From positions 47,747-111,746 of the forward strand of contig SZWC01004882.1 of assembly GCA_023375785.1 (NCBI GenBank): a stretch of 64,000 bases of DNA, written 5' to 3'. The notes below the pieces were generated by a model. It did not search any database and was not told the origin of the DNA. It was given only the letters and a program-made list of their open reading frames with translations. Position 1 is the first letter of the stretch. Each line of letters begins with the position of its first letter. The translations under genes were made by a program, and so were the position numbers. The DNA is from Penium margaritaceum (Eukaryota > Streptophyta > Zygnematophyceae > Desmidiales > Peniaceae). Of the stretch, positions 46,951 to 58,108 are shown in pieces.

Positions 46951-48629
46951 ACCTTCAACACTCCGGCATAGTACACGCCAGAAGAAACCCCCGCCTAGTA
47001 CGATCCTGAGAGTGTGAAATGGACCGGACTCAGCTGGTCATGCTTGGCTCAGGGAGAGCCTGTGACCATAGCGGAGGCTATGAACATGCTAGATGCGTCC
47101 AAGTAGAAGGAGGCAGTGGATAGCAAACTTGCATCCATTGAAGAGAACGGAACATGGGTTCTGGTGGACAGGCCCCCAAACACGCACGTGGTGGGGTCAA
47201 AGTGGGTACTCCGGAAAATGTTTAAGCAGGGTGGTACTATTGACAAGTACAAGGCAAGATTTGTGGTAAAGGGGTTTTCCCAGCGTGCAAGCTCAGAGTA
47301 CGAGGAGACCTTCACGCCCATTGTCACCTTAGCCTCCATGAGATCCATGTTGGGCATCGTTGTTAGAAAAGATCTGGAGGTCCACCAGATAGACGTCAAG
47401 ACAGCTTTCCTCTACGGGAAGCTAGTCAAAGAAGTGCTGATGGAAGTGTCCGAGGGAGTGAAAGCTCCGGAGGGCAAGGTTTTCAAACTGGTCAAAGCAC
47501 TCTACGAGCTGAAACAGGCCCCAAGGATGTCGTACAATGAGATGGATGGCTTCATGGCCAGACTCACCTTCACGCACTGCCAGAATGATCCTAGTGTCAA
47601 CGTGCGGGAGGATGAGAAAGGCTTGATGCTGGTTGCACTGTACGTGGATGACTTGATCATTTGCTCGTCATCAGTCGAGCCGTTGAGCAAGCTGAAGACA
47701 GATCTCAGCAACAGATTCAAGATGAAGGGCATGGGTCCGCTCGAGTTCTACCTCAGGATAGCCGTCCACCGCAATTGAGCAGCAGGCACCATCGAGCTGA
47801 ACCAGACCAAGTACATCATCGAGGTGCTCAAGCGCTATAACATGGAGGACTGCAAGCCCATCAGCACACCCATGACAACAGACATCAAGCTCTCCTCCTC
47901 CATGAGCCCCAGCACGGAAGAACAGTGTGAGATGGAGAACATTCCCTACCAGTCTGCTGTTGGCAGCCTCATGTATGCCATGGTAGGGATACGCCCTGAT
48001 ATTTGCTATGTTGTGGGACAAGTGAGCAGGTTTGTGGCCAATCTAGGGCCACAGCACTGGCAAGCAGTCAAGCGCATCATGCGCTATCTACAAAAGACAC
48101 AAAACATGGGACTCCAGTTTGGAGGCCAAGAGGGATCTGACCCATTGCCGCCAGTGTGCTACACAGATGTCCACTGGGGAGGAAGAATCGATGATAGAAA
48201 TTCCACCTCGAGCTTTGTCTGCCTCTTGAACGGTGGTGCAGTCTCTTGGGCAGGCAAAAAGCAAGACTGTGTCTCCCTCTCTACTGCTGAGGCAGAGTAC
48301 ATGGCTCTGTTAGAAGCATGCAAGGAGACACAGTGGCTACGCAGTTTGCTTGCTGAAATGAAAGTGCCACAGATGGAAGCAACGGAAGTCCGCATTGACA
48401 ACAAGAGTGCCATGAAAATGGCACAGGATGACGTCCTCTCCCGGCAGACCAAGCACATCGACATCAGGTACCACTACTCACGTGACCTGGTCGCAAAGGA
48501 GATCGTGGACCTGGAATACGTGGAGACCAAGAAGATGCTCGCAGACTGCATGACCTAGGCGCTCGACAGCGAATTGCACTCTGAAGGTACCCGAGGCATC
48601 GCTATGGTCAACGAAGCCGACGAAGACTA
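46951..48629 (+). pseudogene. Copia reverse transcriptase and RNase H, family B
   Basis: Reverse transcriptase (47116-47778) shows GSKWVLRKMFKQGGTIDKYK, HQIDVKTAFLYGK, LYELKQAPRMSY and LYVDDLIICSS, with both catalytic regions intact. A TGA at 47776-47778 stands where the sister has CGA. RNase H follows (to 48558): KRYNMEDCKPISTPM, VGSLMYAMVGIRPDICY, HWQAVKRIMRYLQKT, CYTDVHWGGRIDDRNSTS, TAEAEYMALLEACKE, IDNKSAMKMA and KHIDIRYHYSRDLVAKE. A TAG at 48556-48558 replaces a lysine codon near the end. The coding end joins straight into a shortened LTR. Confidence 0.92.
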
Positions 48630-48846
48630 AGAAGCATTGGTTGGTCTAAGCCCTAAGAGTTAGCTCCTCGCGCGAAAGTGACCAGGTGTTAAGGACACAG
48701 TGCAAGGAAGTGATTCCTATGAACTGCTCAGTGTGGAACCGTGATTCTGAGGGTGATATCTCTTCCTAGTTGCAATACTAGGAGCGGACGGCAAGTGCCA
48801 TTGTATCGGCCTTGTTTTCTAGTCCGTTGCCTTAGGCCGGCTGACA
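48625..48846 (+). repeat. 3' LTR remnant of family B Copia
   Basis: Only the last ~220 bp of the 770-bp LTR remain, from GAAGCATTGGTTGG to GGCTGACA. The purine tract and the first ~550 LTR bases, present in the sister copy, are missing, and the last codons (GCCGACGAAGACTAA) abut LTR sequence. The target duplication just outside is intact. Confidence 0.9.
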
Positions 48847-48851
48847 CTCCT

Positions 48852-49020
48852 CCCCCTTCCCCCCTCCTGTTTGCCACCACACATTAGAGTGTAAACATTG
48901 ACATACACTAGTGTGCAATGTTGATTATATTGAGTAAATCCAGTGATGTAGTCTCTCATGCACTTCCCACATGCACAACCGTCTATCTCCTCTCTCCTCC
49001 CCCCTCTTTCCTCTCCTTGC
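48852..49020 (+). repeat. Remainder of the interrupted 450-bp satellite
   Basis: C-rich sequence with ACATACACTAGTGTGCAATG, CATGCACTTCCCACATGCAC and CTCCTCCCCC, continuing the unit cut at 43194. It ends at the C-rich run near 49020. Confidence 0.82.
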
Positions 49021-49335
49021 ATTGCTCTTTCTCATAGGAATGTGGAACCTAAGTGATGGATGGTTCTTTCTTGGGAGGTGCGTGGACACAAATCTACAAA
49101 GAAGGGATTTTTATGTGGGAGAAATTTCTAGGATATGGGATCGTTAGAAGTTGTTCTGATTTTCCAAGAGTAGTGTGTAAGTATTTAGATTTGAGTGTCA
49201 AAAGAAATTTCTAAGAAGAAGCAAATGGATAAACGATTTGTCATGGAAGGTTTCATGGAAGTTACGTATGTGTGGTGTTTGTGTGGTTTGTACTAGTTTT
49301 TTGGTGCATAGATATGGGGTGATTAGTCCTAAATG
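49021..49335. other. Non-repetitive stretch, nothing recognised
   Basis: About 315 bp, AT-leaning, between the satellite and the array. No open frame of note, no terminal repeats and no RNA gene seen. It may be single-copy spacer. Confidence 0.6.
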
Positions 49336-51927
49336 AACTAGGGTGCAACTAGGACACAATTAGGACGTAACTAGGGTGCCACTAGAGTCCAACTAGGGTG
49401 CAACAAGGGTGAAATGAGGGTTCAACTAGGGTGCAACAGGGTCGCAACTAGGACGCAACTAGGACACAACTAGGAATCAACTTGGGCGCAACTGGGACGC
49501 AACTAGGACGTACCTAGAGCGCTACCGCAAAACAAGGGCACAACTAGGGCGCAACTATGGCATGACCAGGGTATAATTAGGGCATAATTGTGGCACAACT
49601 AGGGCACAACAAGGGCATAAACAGACCGCAAGTAGGGCACAGTTAGGGGACGACAAAGGTGCAACTAGGGTGCAACTAGGGCACAAGTAGGGTGCAACTA
49701 GGGCACAACTAAGGTGAAAGTAGGAGACAACTAGGGTGCAACTAACTAGGAAGCAACTAGGAGACATCTAATGCACAACTAGGGCAAAACTAGGGCGCAA
49801 CTTGGACGCTACTTGAACGCAACTAGGGTGAAACTAGGATGCAACTAGGATGAAAGTAAGGTACAACTAGGACACGGCTACATGCAAGTAGGGTACAAGT
49901 AGGGTGCAACTTGCGCGTAACTAGGTGCAACTAGGGTACAGGTACGCACAACTAGGTGCAACTATTTAGCAACTACAGCATAATAAATACAACTAAAACA
50001 TAATGGAAATAGCACGCAACTATGTTGCAACTTGGGCGCATCTTGGGCAAAACTAGGGCGCAACAAGGATGCAACTAGAATGAAACTGGGATGTAACTAG
50101 GGCATAGCTAGGGCGCTACTAGGAAACAACTTGGACCCAAAAAGGGCGTAAGTTGGGCACAGTTTAGGTGCAATCAGGGTGCCACAAGGACATAACTACG
50201 GTGTAACTTCGGAAACATTAGGGTAAAACTAGGGTGCAACTAGGGCGTAACTAAGGCACAACAGAGATGCAACAAGGGTGCAACAAGGGACCAACAACAG
50301 AGCAACTAGGATGAAGTTAGGACGCAAGAGGACAAAATTTGGGTTTAAGTGGGGCCCAACTAGGAAGCCATTAGGAAGCAAACAGGGCACAATTTAGGCA
50401 TAACTAGGGTAACCCTATGATACAGCTAGCACGCAACTAGTCCATAACCAGGACGCAACCAGGTTGTAGCTAGGACAAAACTAGGGTGCAATTTAGGTGT
50501 AACTAGGGTAGCTAGGGAATAAATAGGCTGCAACTGGGTTGCATGTAGGGCATAACTAGGGTGTAACTGGGACGTAACTAGGGTGAAACTAGGGCACAAC
50601 TAGGATGTAACCAGGGAACAAGAAGAATGCAACTATGACGCAACTGGTGGACAACTAGGGTACAACTATGACAAAACTAGGGCACAACTAGGGTGCAACT
50701 TGAATGTAACTAGGAAGGAACAGAGGTGCAACTAGGGCCCACAAATGACACAACTAGGATGCAACTAGGGCGCAACTTCGGCACAATTAGGGTGCAGCTA
50801 GGGAGAAATTAGGGTGCAACTACAACGTAACTTGGGCACAACTAGGGTGCAACAAGGGCGCAACTAGGATGCATCGAGGCCGTAAAAAGGGTGTAACTAA
50901 GGCGCAACTAGAAAGCATGTACGGCACAACTAGGCTGCAATTAGGTTGGAACTAGGCCATAACTAGGGGCACACTAGGGTGCAACTAGTGCGCATGTGGG
51001 GCACAACTACGACACAACTAGGGTCCAACTAGGGTACAACTAGGGCGCAACTATGGTGTGAATAGGACGCAACAAGGGAATATATAGGCCATAACTAGGG
51101 TACAACCATGGTACAACTAGGATGTAGGTAGGGTGCATCTAGGGCAAAAGGAGGATATAACTAGGGTGCAAGAATGGCACAACTATTGTGCAACTAGGAA
51201 GTACCCAGGATATAACTAGGCCGCATCAAGGACGCAACTAGGGTGTATTCAGGGTACAACTAGGGTACACCTAGGGCACAACTAGGGTAAAAACAAGGAT
51301 GCAACAATGATGAAACTAGGACACAACTAGGATACAACTAGGACCCAACTAGGGCGCAACAAGGACACAACTCCGTGCACCTAGGGAAAAACTAGGGTGC
51401 AACTGGCATGTAACTAGGCATTAATGGAACGCAATTAGTCACAACAAGGCCCAACAATAGTGCAACTCTGGCACATTTAGGCCGTAACTAGGATGCAAAT
51501 AGGGTACAAATAGGGTGCAACGTGGGCACAACTAGGGCGCAACTAGGAAACAACTAGTGCGCAACTAGAATGCAACTGGGATGCAACTAGGGCGCAACTA
51601 ATGTGGAACTTGGAAGACGCTAGGGCATAGCTAGGACGTAACTAAGATGCAACTAGGATGCAAACAAGGTGCAAATAGGGTGAAAGTAGAGTGCATCTAG
51701 GGCATATCTATGGTGCAACTAGGACGCAACTAGATTACAACTATGGTACAACTAGGATGCAACTAGGGCTAAGTCTGGCACAACTAGGGTGCAACTAGGC
51801 TGCAACTAGGCTGCAACTAGGATGCAACTAGGGCACAACTATTGTTCAACAAGGACACAACCAGGGCACACCAAGGAAAAAACTGAAGCGTAACTAGGGC
51901 ACAACTAGAGCGTAAATGGGTTGCAAC
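49336..51927 (+). repeat. 11-bp tandem array, forward orientation
   Basis: About 2.6 kb of forward 11-mers. The last five bases, GCAAC (51923-51927), are the left target duplication of the family B Copia that follows. It continues in phase at 58700. No gene seen. Confidence 0.95.
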
Positions 51928-52698
51928 TGTCAACCTGCCTGAGGCGACGGTCTAGAAAACGGGTTCCGACACAATGGTTCCCACCGACCGCTCTTGGTAT
52001 TGCAACCAAGAGATGATATCACCCTCAGAGCCAAGGTTCCACACTGAGCAGTTCATAGGAATCACTTCCTTGCACTGTGTCCTTAGCACCCGGTCACTTT
52101 CCCGCGAGGAGCGAACTCCTGGGGCTTAGACCAACCAATGCTTCTTTAGTGTCTGCCTCTGGTGGACAACTCTGTGAGGAGCCTCAAAGGTAAGAACTGT
52201 ACTAAATGACAGGCAACTGACAGGTTCTTTTAGTCTTAGAGCCAGCCTCTAGCCTAAGCGCGCAGTGGCTCCTTGGATGAGCCACTTTGGGAGCAATCTG
52301 GATTGCGTCATCCCCCCTGCCTACATGGCGCTCCCTGTGACCGCCAAGTGGCGCCAACCTCCAGGAAGGACCTTGGAATGTTCTAAGATGTCTCTGAGAA
52401 CCTTCCTATCCCCCTTTTGGTCACAAAGAAAATTAGTCACCGGGCTGGGATTTGACCCAATGACCTCCCGCTCCAGAGACTAACTCTGGAACGTCTAAGC
52501 CACAAGGAGTTGTCATAGGTAGTATTTGCTGGCTATACTATCCAGATTAGACCAAGGGGACTTGCTCCAAAGGAGCAGTGCATGCCTTGTGTATCTGGAC
52601 CAGACTTAGGGGACTTCCTCCAATGGAGCAGTGCATGCCTAGTCCGTCCTACGCCTGTCCAAATGTTAGCCATGGAGAAGGAGCATATCAGGTCAACA
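51928..52698 (-). repeat. 3' LTR of family B Copia
   Basis: 771 bp. On the minus strand it begins TGTTGACCTGATATGC, directly after the purine tract GTGCAAGGGAGAGTT (52713 down to 52699), and ends GGTTGACA. Confidence 0.95.
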
Positions 52699-52761
52699 AA
52701 CTCTCCCTTGCACCTCTGTCCATTAGCTGTGAGATCTCTCCTCTCTCCAGCAGTCTTGGCC

Positions 52762-54760
52762 TCAGTCTTCGTCCGCTGCGTTAACCATGCCGATGCCTCG
52801 AGTACCTGCAGAGTTCAATTCGCTGTCCAACGCCTTTGTCATGCAATCTGCGAGCATCTTCTTGGTCTCCACGTATTCCAGGTCCACGATCTCCTTTGCG
52901 ACCAGGTCGTGTGAGTAGTGGTACCTGATGTCGATGTGCTTGGTCTGCCGGGAGATGACATCATCCTGTACCATTTTCATGGCGCTCTTGTTGTCGATGC
53001 GGACCTCTGTTGCCTCCGTTTGTGGAACCTTCATCTTGGCAAGCAAACTGCGTAGCCACTGTGTCTCCTTGCATGCTTCTGACAGAGCGATGTACTCTGC
53101 CTCTGCGGTAGAGAGGGAGACACAGTCTTGCTTTTTGCTTGCCCAATAGACTGCACCACCATTCAAGAGGCACACAAAGACCAAAGTGGACTTTCTGTCA
53201 TCGATTCTTCCTCCCCAGTCGGAGTCTGTGTAGCACACCAGCCGCAGCCGGTCAGATCCTTCTTGGCCTCCAAACTGGAGTCCCATGTGTCGGGTCTTCT
53301 ATAGATAGCGCATGATGCGCTTGACTGCTTGCCAGTGCTGTGGCCCTGGACTGGCCACAAACCTGCTCACTTGTCCCACAGCATAGCAAATGTCAGGGCG
53401 TGTTCCTACCATGGCATACATGAGGCTGCCAACAGCAGACTGGTAGGGAATGTTCTCCATCTCACGCCGTTCTGCTTCCGTGCTGGGGCTCATGGTAGAG
53501 GAGAGCTTGATGTCTATTGTCATGGGTGTGCTGATGGGCTTGCAGTCCTCCATGTTGTAGCNAGCGGGTCAGATCCTTCTTGGCCTCCAAACTGGAGTCC
53601 CATGTGTCGGGTCTTCTGTAGATAGCGCATGATGCGCTTGACTGCTTGCCAGTGCTGTGGCCCTGGATTGGCCACAAACCTGCTCACTTGTCCCACAGCA
53701 TAGCAAATGTCAGGGCGTGTTCCTACCATGGCATACATGAGGCTGCCAACAGCAGACTGGTAGGGAATGTTCTCCATCTCACGCCGTTCTGCTTCCGTGC
53801 TGGGGCTCATGGAGGAGGAGAGCTTGATGTCTGTTGTCATGGGTGTGCTGATGGGCTTGCAGTCCTCCATGTTGTAGCGCTTGAGGACTTCCATGATGTA
53901 CGTGGTCTGGTTCAGCTCGATGGTGCCTGCTGCTCGATTGCGGTGGACGGCTATCCTGAGGTAGAACTCGAGCGAACCCATGCCCTTCATCTTGAACCTG
54001 TTGCTGAGATCTGTCTTCAGCTTGTTCAACAGCTCGACCGATGACGAGCAGATGATAAGGTCATCCACGTATAGTGCAACCATTGTCAAGCCTTGCTCAT
54101 CCTCCCGCACATAGACACTAGGGTCATTTTGGCAGTGCGTGAAGGTGAGCCCGGCCATGAAGCCGTCCATCTCCTTGTACCACATCCTTGGGGCCTGTTT
54201 CAGCTCGTAGAGTGCTTTGACCAGTTTGCAAACCTTTCCCTCTGGAGCTTTCACTCCCTCGGGCACTTCCATCAGCACTTCTTTGTCTAGATTCTCGTAG
54301 AGGAAAGCCGTCTTGACATCCATCTGGTGGACTTCCAGATCTTTTGCAGCAGCGATGCCCAACATGGATCTGATGGAGGCAAAGGTGACGACAGGCGCGA
54401 AGGTCTCCTCATACTCTGAGTCTGCACGCTGGGAAAACCCCTTCGCCACAACTCTTGCCTTGTACTTGTCGATAGTACCATCCTGCTTGAACGTTTCCGG
54501 AGTACCCACTTTGATCCCACCACGTGTGCGTGTGGGGGCCTGTCCACCAGAACCCATGTTCCGTTCTCTTCAATGGATGCGAGTTCGCTATCCACTGCCT
54601 CCTTCCACTTTGTCGCATCTGGCATGTTCATAGCCTCCGTTACGGTCACAGACTCTCCCTGAGCCAAGCATGACCAGCTGAGTCCGGTCCATTCCGCACT
54701 CTCAGCATCGTACTTGGGCGGAGGTTTCTTCTGGCGCGTACTACGCCGGAGTGTTGCTGA
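52762..54760 (-). pseudogene. Copia reverse transcriptase and RNase H, family B
   Basis: Reads leftwards. SKWVLRK is followed by a frame change near 54480-54540, then one long frame: FKQDGTIDKYKAR, VHQMDVKTAFLYEN, LYELKQAPRMWYKEMDGF and LYVDDLIICSS, all catalytic aspartates present, then LKRYNMEDCKPISTPM and VGSLMYAMVGTRPDICYAVG. At 53562 an N joins a repeat of the preceding ~316 bases. RNase H ends the protein (52762-53286): CYTDSDWGGRIDDRKST, AEAEYIALSEACKE, IDNKSAMKM and HIDIRYHYSHDLVAKE, finishing ...AADED and TGA. A stop in the text of the duplicated copy (YL then stop, near 53300) also appears. The region may be nearly intact on a correctly assembled haplotype. Confidence 0.93.
53246..53878. 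repeat. Direct duplication across a single N inside reverse transcriptase
   Basis: 53246-53561 and 53563-53878 are the same ~316 bases, offset 317, with a few substitutions (for example CTATAG against CTGTAG), joined by N at 53562. Probably two haplotype or contig copies of one locus. Confidence 0.9.
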
Positions 54761-56441
54761 TGGTGCTTCAAGGCTTAGTTGCTTCTGTTGCTCCTGCGCT
54801 GCTAGTGATCCGTTGTTTGAGGAAGAGCCACCAACCTAAGAGTTTGACTCAGAAGCCTCGGACGACTCAGACCCAGTGTCAGAGTCCGTCGCTGTGTCAG
54901 CTTGCACAGCCACTCTGCTTGCAGCACCTTCCTTCACTGGCACCATCTGCCAGTTTTGTGGTGCCTGATCACCTGACTCGAGCAACACAACCCACTCTCC
55001 TGATTTGGGAGCATGGTCAAGGTCCTGCGACTCTCCCTTGCCGAGCGTCCTTTCATCAAACTCGACATCTCGGCTCGTGATGAGCTTTCCAGCCGCTTGG
55101 TCCCACAGCCTGTATGCCTTGTGTGCGGTGTCGTATCCGACCATTACACACTTACGAGCACGTGCATCCAGTTTGCCACTTCCTTCTCCTGCTTGGACCT
55201 TTGCCCAGGCAGTTCAACCAAAGACCCTTAAGTGTGAGGCATGTGGCCTCTTCCCTGACCAAGCCTCCTGTGGCGTCCAGACCTGCTTCTCTTGCTGCTT
55301 CTTACCACGCCTTCCAAGCAGGGCTGCTGGAGTGAGATTCACAAGGTAGCAAGCAGTTCTTGCAGCTTCAGCCCAGAAGGGAGGTGGGAGTTTGGCGTCA
55401 AAGAGCATGCTCTGTGTCATGCCGAGGATAGTCTGGTTCATCCGCTCGGCAACGCCATTACTTTGGGGGGTGTAAGGCGTGGTGGTATGGTGGTTGATGC
55501 CATGTTGGCTCAACCAACCTTTGCACGCCTCGTACTCACCACCGTTGTCCGTGCGCAGTGCCTTGACCTTCTTGCTTGTCTGCCGCTCTACCATCGCGAC
55601 AAACTCTTGTAGCTTCTCCTTGACCTCTCCCTTCGTCTCGAGGAAGTAGATCCACATCTTGCGAGTGTGGTCATCGATGAAGGTCAATGAGTACTTGCTG
55701 CCGCCGTTCGATGGGGTGCGGAATGGTCCGCACACATCACAGTGAATCAGGTCCAAGATTGCTGCCGCATGTTGCCCATTACGCTCAAAGGGCTTTCTCT
55801 TTTCCTTGCCTTAGAGGCATGGCTCACAAAGCTTTTTGCACTTTCCCCCATCCTTGGCCTTGCATCCCTCCATCCCATTAACCACTTCGTGCTGCTACAT
55901 AGCTTGCAGTGTGCTGTCGGCCACATGGCCAAACCGCCTGTGCCACAGCATCTGTGTTGGTGGAGTTGGCCGCCATGGTGACGGCTTGTGGTGCAACATC
56001 AGGCTTTGGAGACTTGGGCTCTTCAACCGCCACATATCCCTCATTTGTAGCTTCAAGGGGTTTGGTCTGCGGCACGTAGAGCCCATCAACTCTTGGGACT
56101 TGTGCGACAAGACTCTCCTTGGGGTAGGAGATCTTGATGTCCTTGTTCTTGAAAATCACGGCCTCCTCCTTCGTGAAGACGACCGTCATGTCGTGGTCCT
56201 TGATTTTGGACACTGAAAGGAGGTTTGCCGCAAAGGACGGCATGTAGACGACGTTCTCCAGCTTCAAGTCTTTTTCAGCACCGTTTACATTGATGCTGAT
56301 CAACTTATCTCCCTCGCCTTGCGCATGGACAAGGCCGCCGTTGGCACACCTGAAGCGTATCAGTGTCCCCAATGGAGATGAACCCATCCTTCTCCCTTGA
56401 AGAGTGGTGGTTCGTGCCAGAGTCGAGCCCGTAGGCTCCAC
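54761..56441 (-). pseudogene. Copia protease end and integrase, family B
   Basis: After a frame change near 56355 the protein reads RFRCANGGLVHAQGEGDKL, VVYMPSFAANLLSVSKI and PKESLVAQVPRVDGLYV, then a second shift near 55960 to RRFGHVADSTLQAM, a stop, CEPCL and a stop (TAA where the sister has CAA). The frame at 55214-55756 holds the whole integrase core: HCDVCGPF, FIDDHTRKMW, RTDNGGEYEAC and PQSNGVAERMNQT, so D, D and E are all kept. It ends at a TGA (55211-55213). The linker continues at 54836-55144 (YDTAHKAYRLWDQAAGKL, DVEFDERTLGKGE). Confidence 0.92.
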
Positions 56442-57348
56442 GCTTCAAGAGTGCCGCTCCCTTGGTTGCCGGCACGCTCTCAGCCATCATGTTCGTCAAC
56501 TCCTTCTTACCCTTTCCTTTGCCCTCAAATCTATCACCATGATCTTCCTCTTCCTTTTTGGGAGCCCTGCACTCTCGTGCCCAATGCCCAGGCTTGCCAC
56601 AGTTATGGCACTTCCCAGGAGGCTTTGAACTCTTTCCACCGCCACCATTGCCTTTTCCTCCACCGCCACCGCTTCTGCTGCTACTCTGACCAGAAGAGGA
56701 ATTGTTGCCACGACCACCGTACTGTGGAGCATAGGCTGAAATGTTAGCCTCACTACCGCTGCGACGCATGGTTTCGTTGCGCACGTACTCGGACACTGCC
56801 TCATACGTCAAATCCTCCTCCTTCCAATCGCCAAAGACGGTGATCAGAGGACCCCAGCTTTCAGGTAGCGCCATGAGGAGGATCATGGCCTGCATGTTCG
56901 TGTCGATTTCCCAGTTCAGTTGGGTTACTTGCTGCAGCAGTCCTTGAAACTGCAACAGGAAGTCCGGAATTGACTCTCCCTCGCTTACCCTCATCGAAAT
57001 CAGCTTTTGTAGGATGAAGAGGCAATTTGCAAGAGCCGTTGATTGGTGTACATGTGCAAGCTTCTTATAAGCCTTTGATGCATGTGCGATACCTTGGAGG
57101 TGGACATGCTGTGACTCATGCACTGATGTCACAAGAATCGCAAGCGCCATGTCATTTTGGACACTCCACGCTTCAAATCCAGGATCTGTTTTTGGAGGTT
57201 CAACCTCTTCTCCAAGGAACATCTTCAAGTAGCCACGCACCTTCATGACAATCTCAAATTGCCATCTCCACAAGGGAAAACCAAACCCTGTGAACTTTGA
57301 CATCCCACCATTGACCTGCTCAAGAGTGAGCGTCGCGGGTGTCGCCAT
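56305..57348 (-). pseudogene. Copia Gag and start of protease, family B
   Basis: A 347-codon open frame starting at an ATG (57348, MATPATLTLEQVNGGM). Gag is intact here: FPLWRWQFEIVMKVRGYL, VTSVHESQHVHLQG, LISMRVSEGESIPDFLLQF and LNWEIDTNMQAMILLMALPE, a Gly-Ser-rich linker, and zinc knuckle CHNCGKPGHWAREC (about 56569-56611). It runs on into the protease motif YGLDSGTNHHSS before a frameshift near 56355. In an intact element Gag coats the RNA in the cytoplasmic particle and the protease cleaves the polyprotein. Confidence 0.93.
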
Positions 57349-57600
57349 ACTGCTTCTCTACTTCTCTGCTTCTCTGCTTTGTTGAGGCCGATGTAGGCTG
57401 ATGTAGGCTTTTGTCTGCTACCGGTTTAGAAGGTGCAGATCCGTTGCTTACCCCTTAGCCGTTGATCACCTGCAAACAAAGAAGAACGCACACTAGCGAA
57501 CCCAGGGTCGTACCTCCAAGGGCAGAGCTTATCCTGGTTAGGGCCCAAGGGTCGTACCTCCAATGGCAGAGCTTATCCTTGGCCCTTGTTCGCTAAGTGC

Positions 57601-57660
57601 TAGCTCCCGTCGTTGGAGCTGATGGAGCTGATGGAGCAGATGGAGCTGATGGAGCTGATG
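57601..57660 (-). other. Leader repeat of family B (9-bp units)
   Basis: About five units of GGAGCTGAT or GGAGCAGAT, matching in reverse the six-unit run in the sister element at 44043-44095. Copy number differs between the two elements. The two ~38-bp leader repeats (GGGTCGTACCTCCAAKGGCA core) follow at about 57506-57580. Confidence 0.8.
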
Positions 57661-57721
57661 TGTGCTGCAAGACAGAGAGGGCAAGAGAGTGCGCAGAAGC
57701 GTGCCTTACAACTAGCCAGCG

Positions 57722-57735
57722 TGGGCCCATAACCC
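57722..57735 (-). promoter_or_regulatory. Primer-binding site, half-tRNA type (perfect)
   Basis: On the minus strand, two bases after the LTR, stands GGGTTATGGGCCCA. Its complement, TGGGCCCATAACCC, is exactly the anticodon stem-loop of eukaryotic initiator tRNA-Met (CAU anticodon in the middle), and one more base (G at 57721) also matches the plant tRNA. Priming would use an internal tRNA fragment, as known for Drosophila copia and yeast Ty5. Confidence 0.85.
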
Positions 57736-57737
57736 TT

Positions 57738-58108
57738 TGTCAACCTGCCTGAGGCGACGGTCTAGAAAACGGGTTCCGACACAATGGTTCACGCCGACCG
57801 CTCTTGGTATTGCAACCAAGAGATGATATCACCCTCAGAGCCAAGGTTCCACACTGAGCAGTTCATAGGAATCACTTCCTTGCACTGTGTCCTTAGCACC
57901 TGGTCACTTTCGCGCGAGGAGCNTGTCAACCTGCCTGAGGCGACGGTCTAGAAAACGGGTTCCGACACAATGGTTCCCGCCGACCGCTCTTGGTATTGCA
58001 ACCAAGAGATGATATCACCCTCAGAGCCAAGGTTCCACACTGAGCAGTTCATAGGAATCACTTCCTTGCACTGTGTCCTTAGCACCTGGTCACTTTCGCA
58101 CGAGGAGC
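57738..58108. repeat. Direct duplication across a single N at the 5' LTR
   Basis: 57738-57922 and 57924-58108 are the same 185 bases with about two differences, joined by N at 57923. The first copy adjoins the primer site, the second continues into the rest of the LTR. Most likely an unmerged contig overlap. Confidence 0.9.

Larger units (their letters stand above)
43195..48846 (+). mobile_element. Ty1/Copia retrotransposon, family B, + strand
   Basis: 5' LTR at 43195-43964 and a shortened 3' LTR at about 48625-48846 enclose a full Copia gene order. CTCCT is repeated outside (43190-43194 and 48847-48851). It lies in the satellite, not the 11-bp array. It matches the minus-strand element at 51928-58694 closely along its whole length. 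Stops and at least one lost catalytic residue make it defective. Confidence 0.95.
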
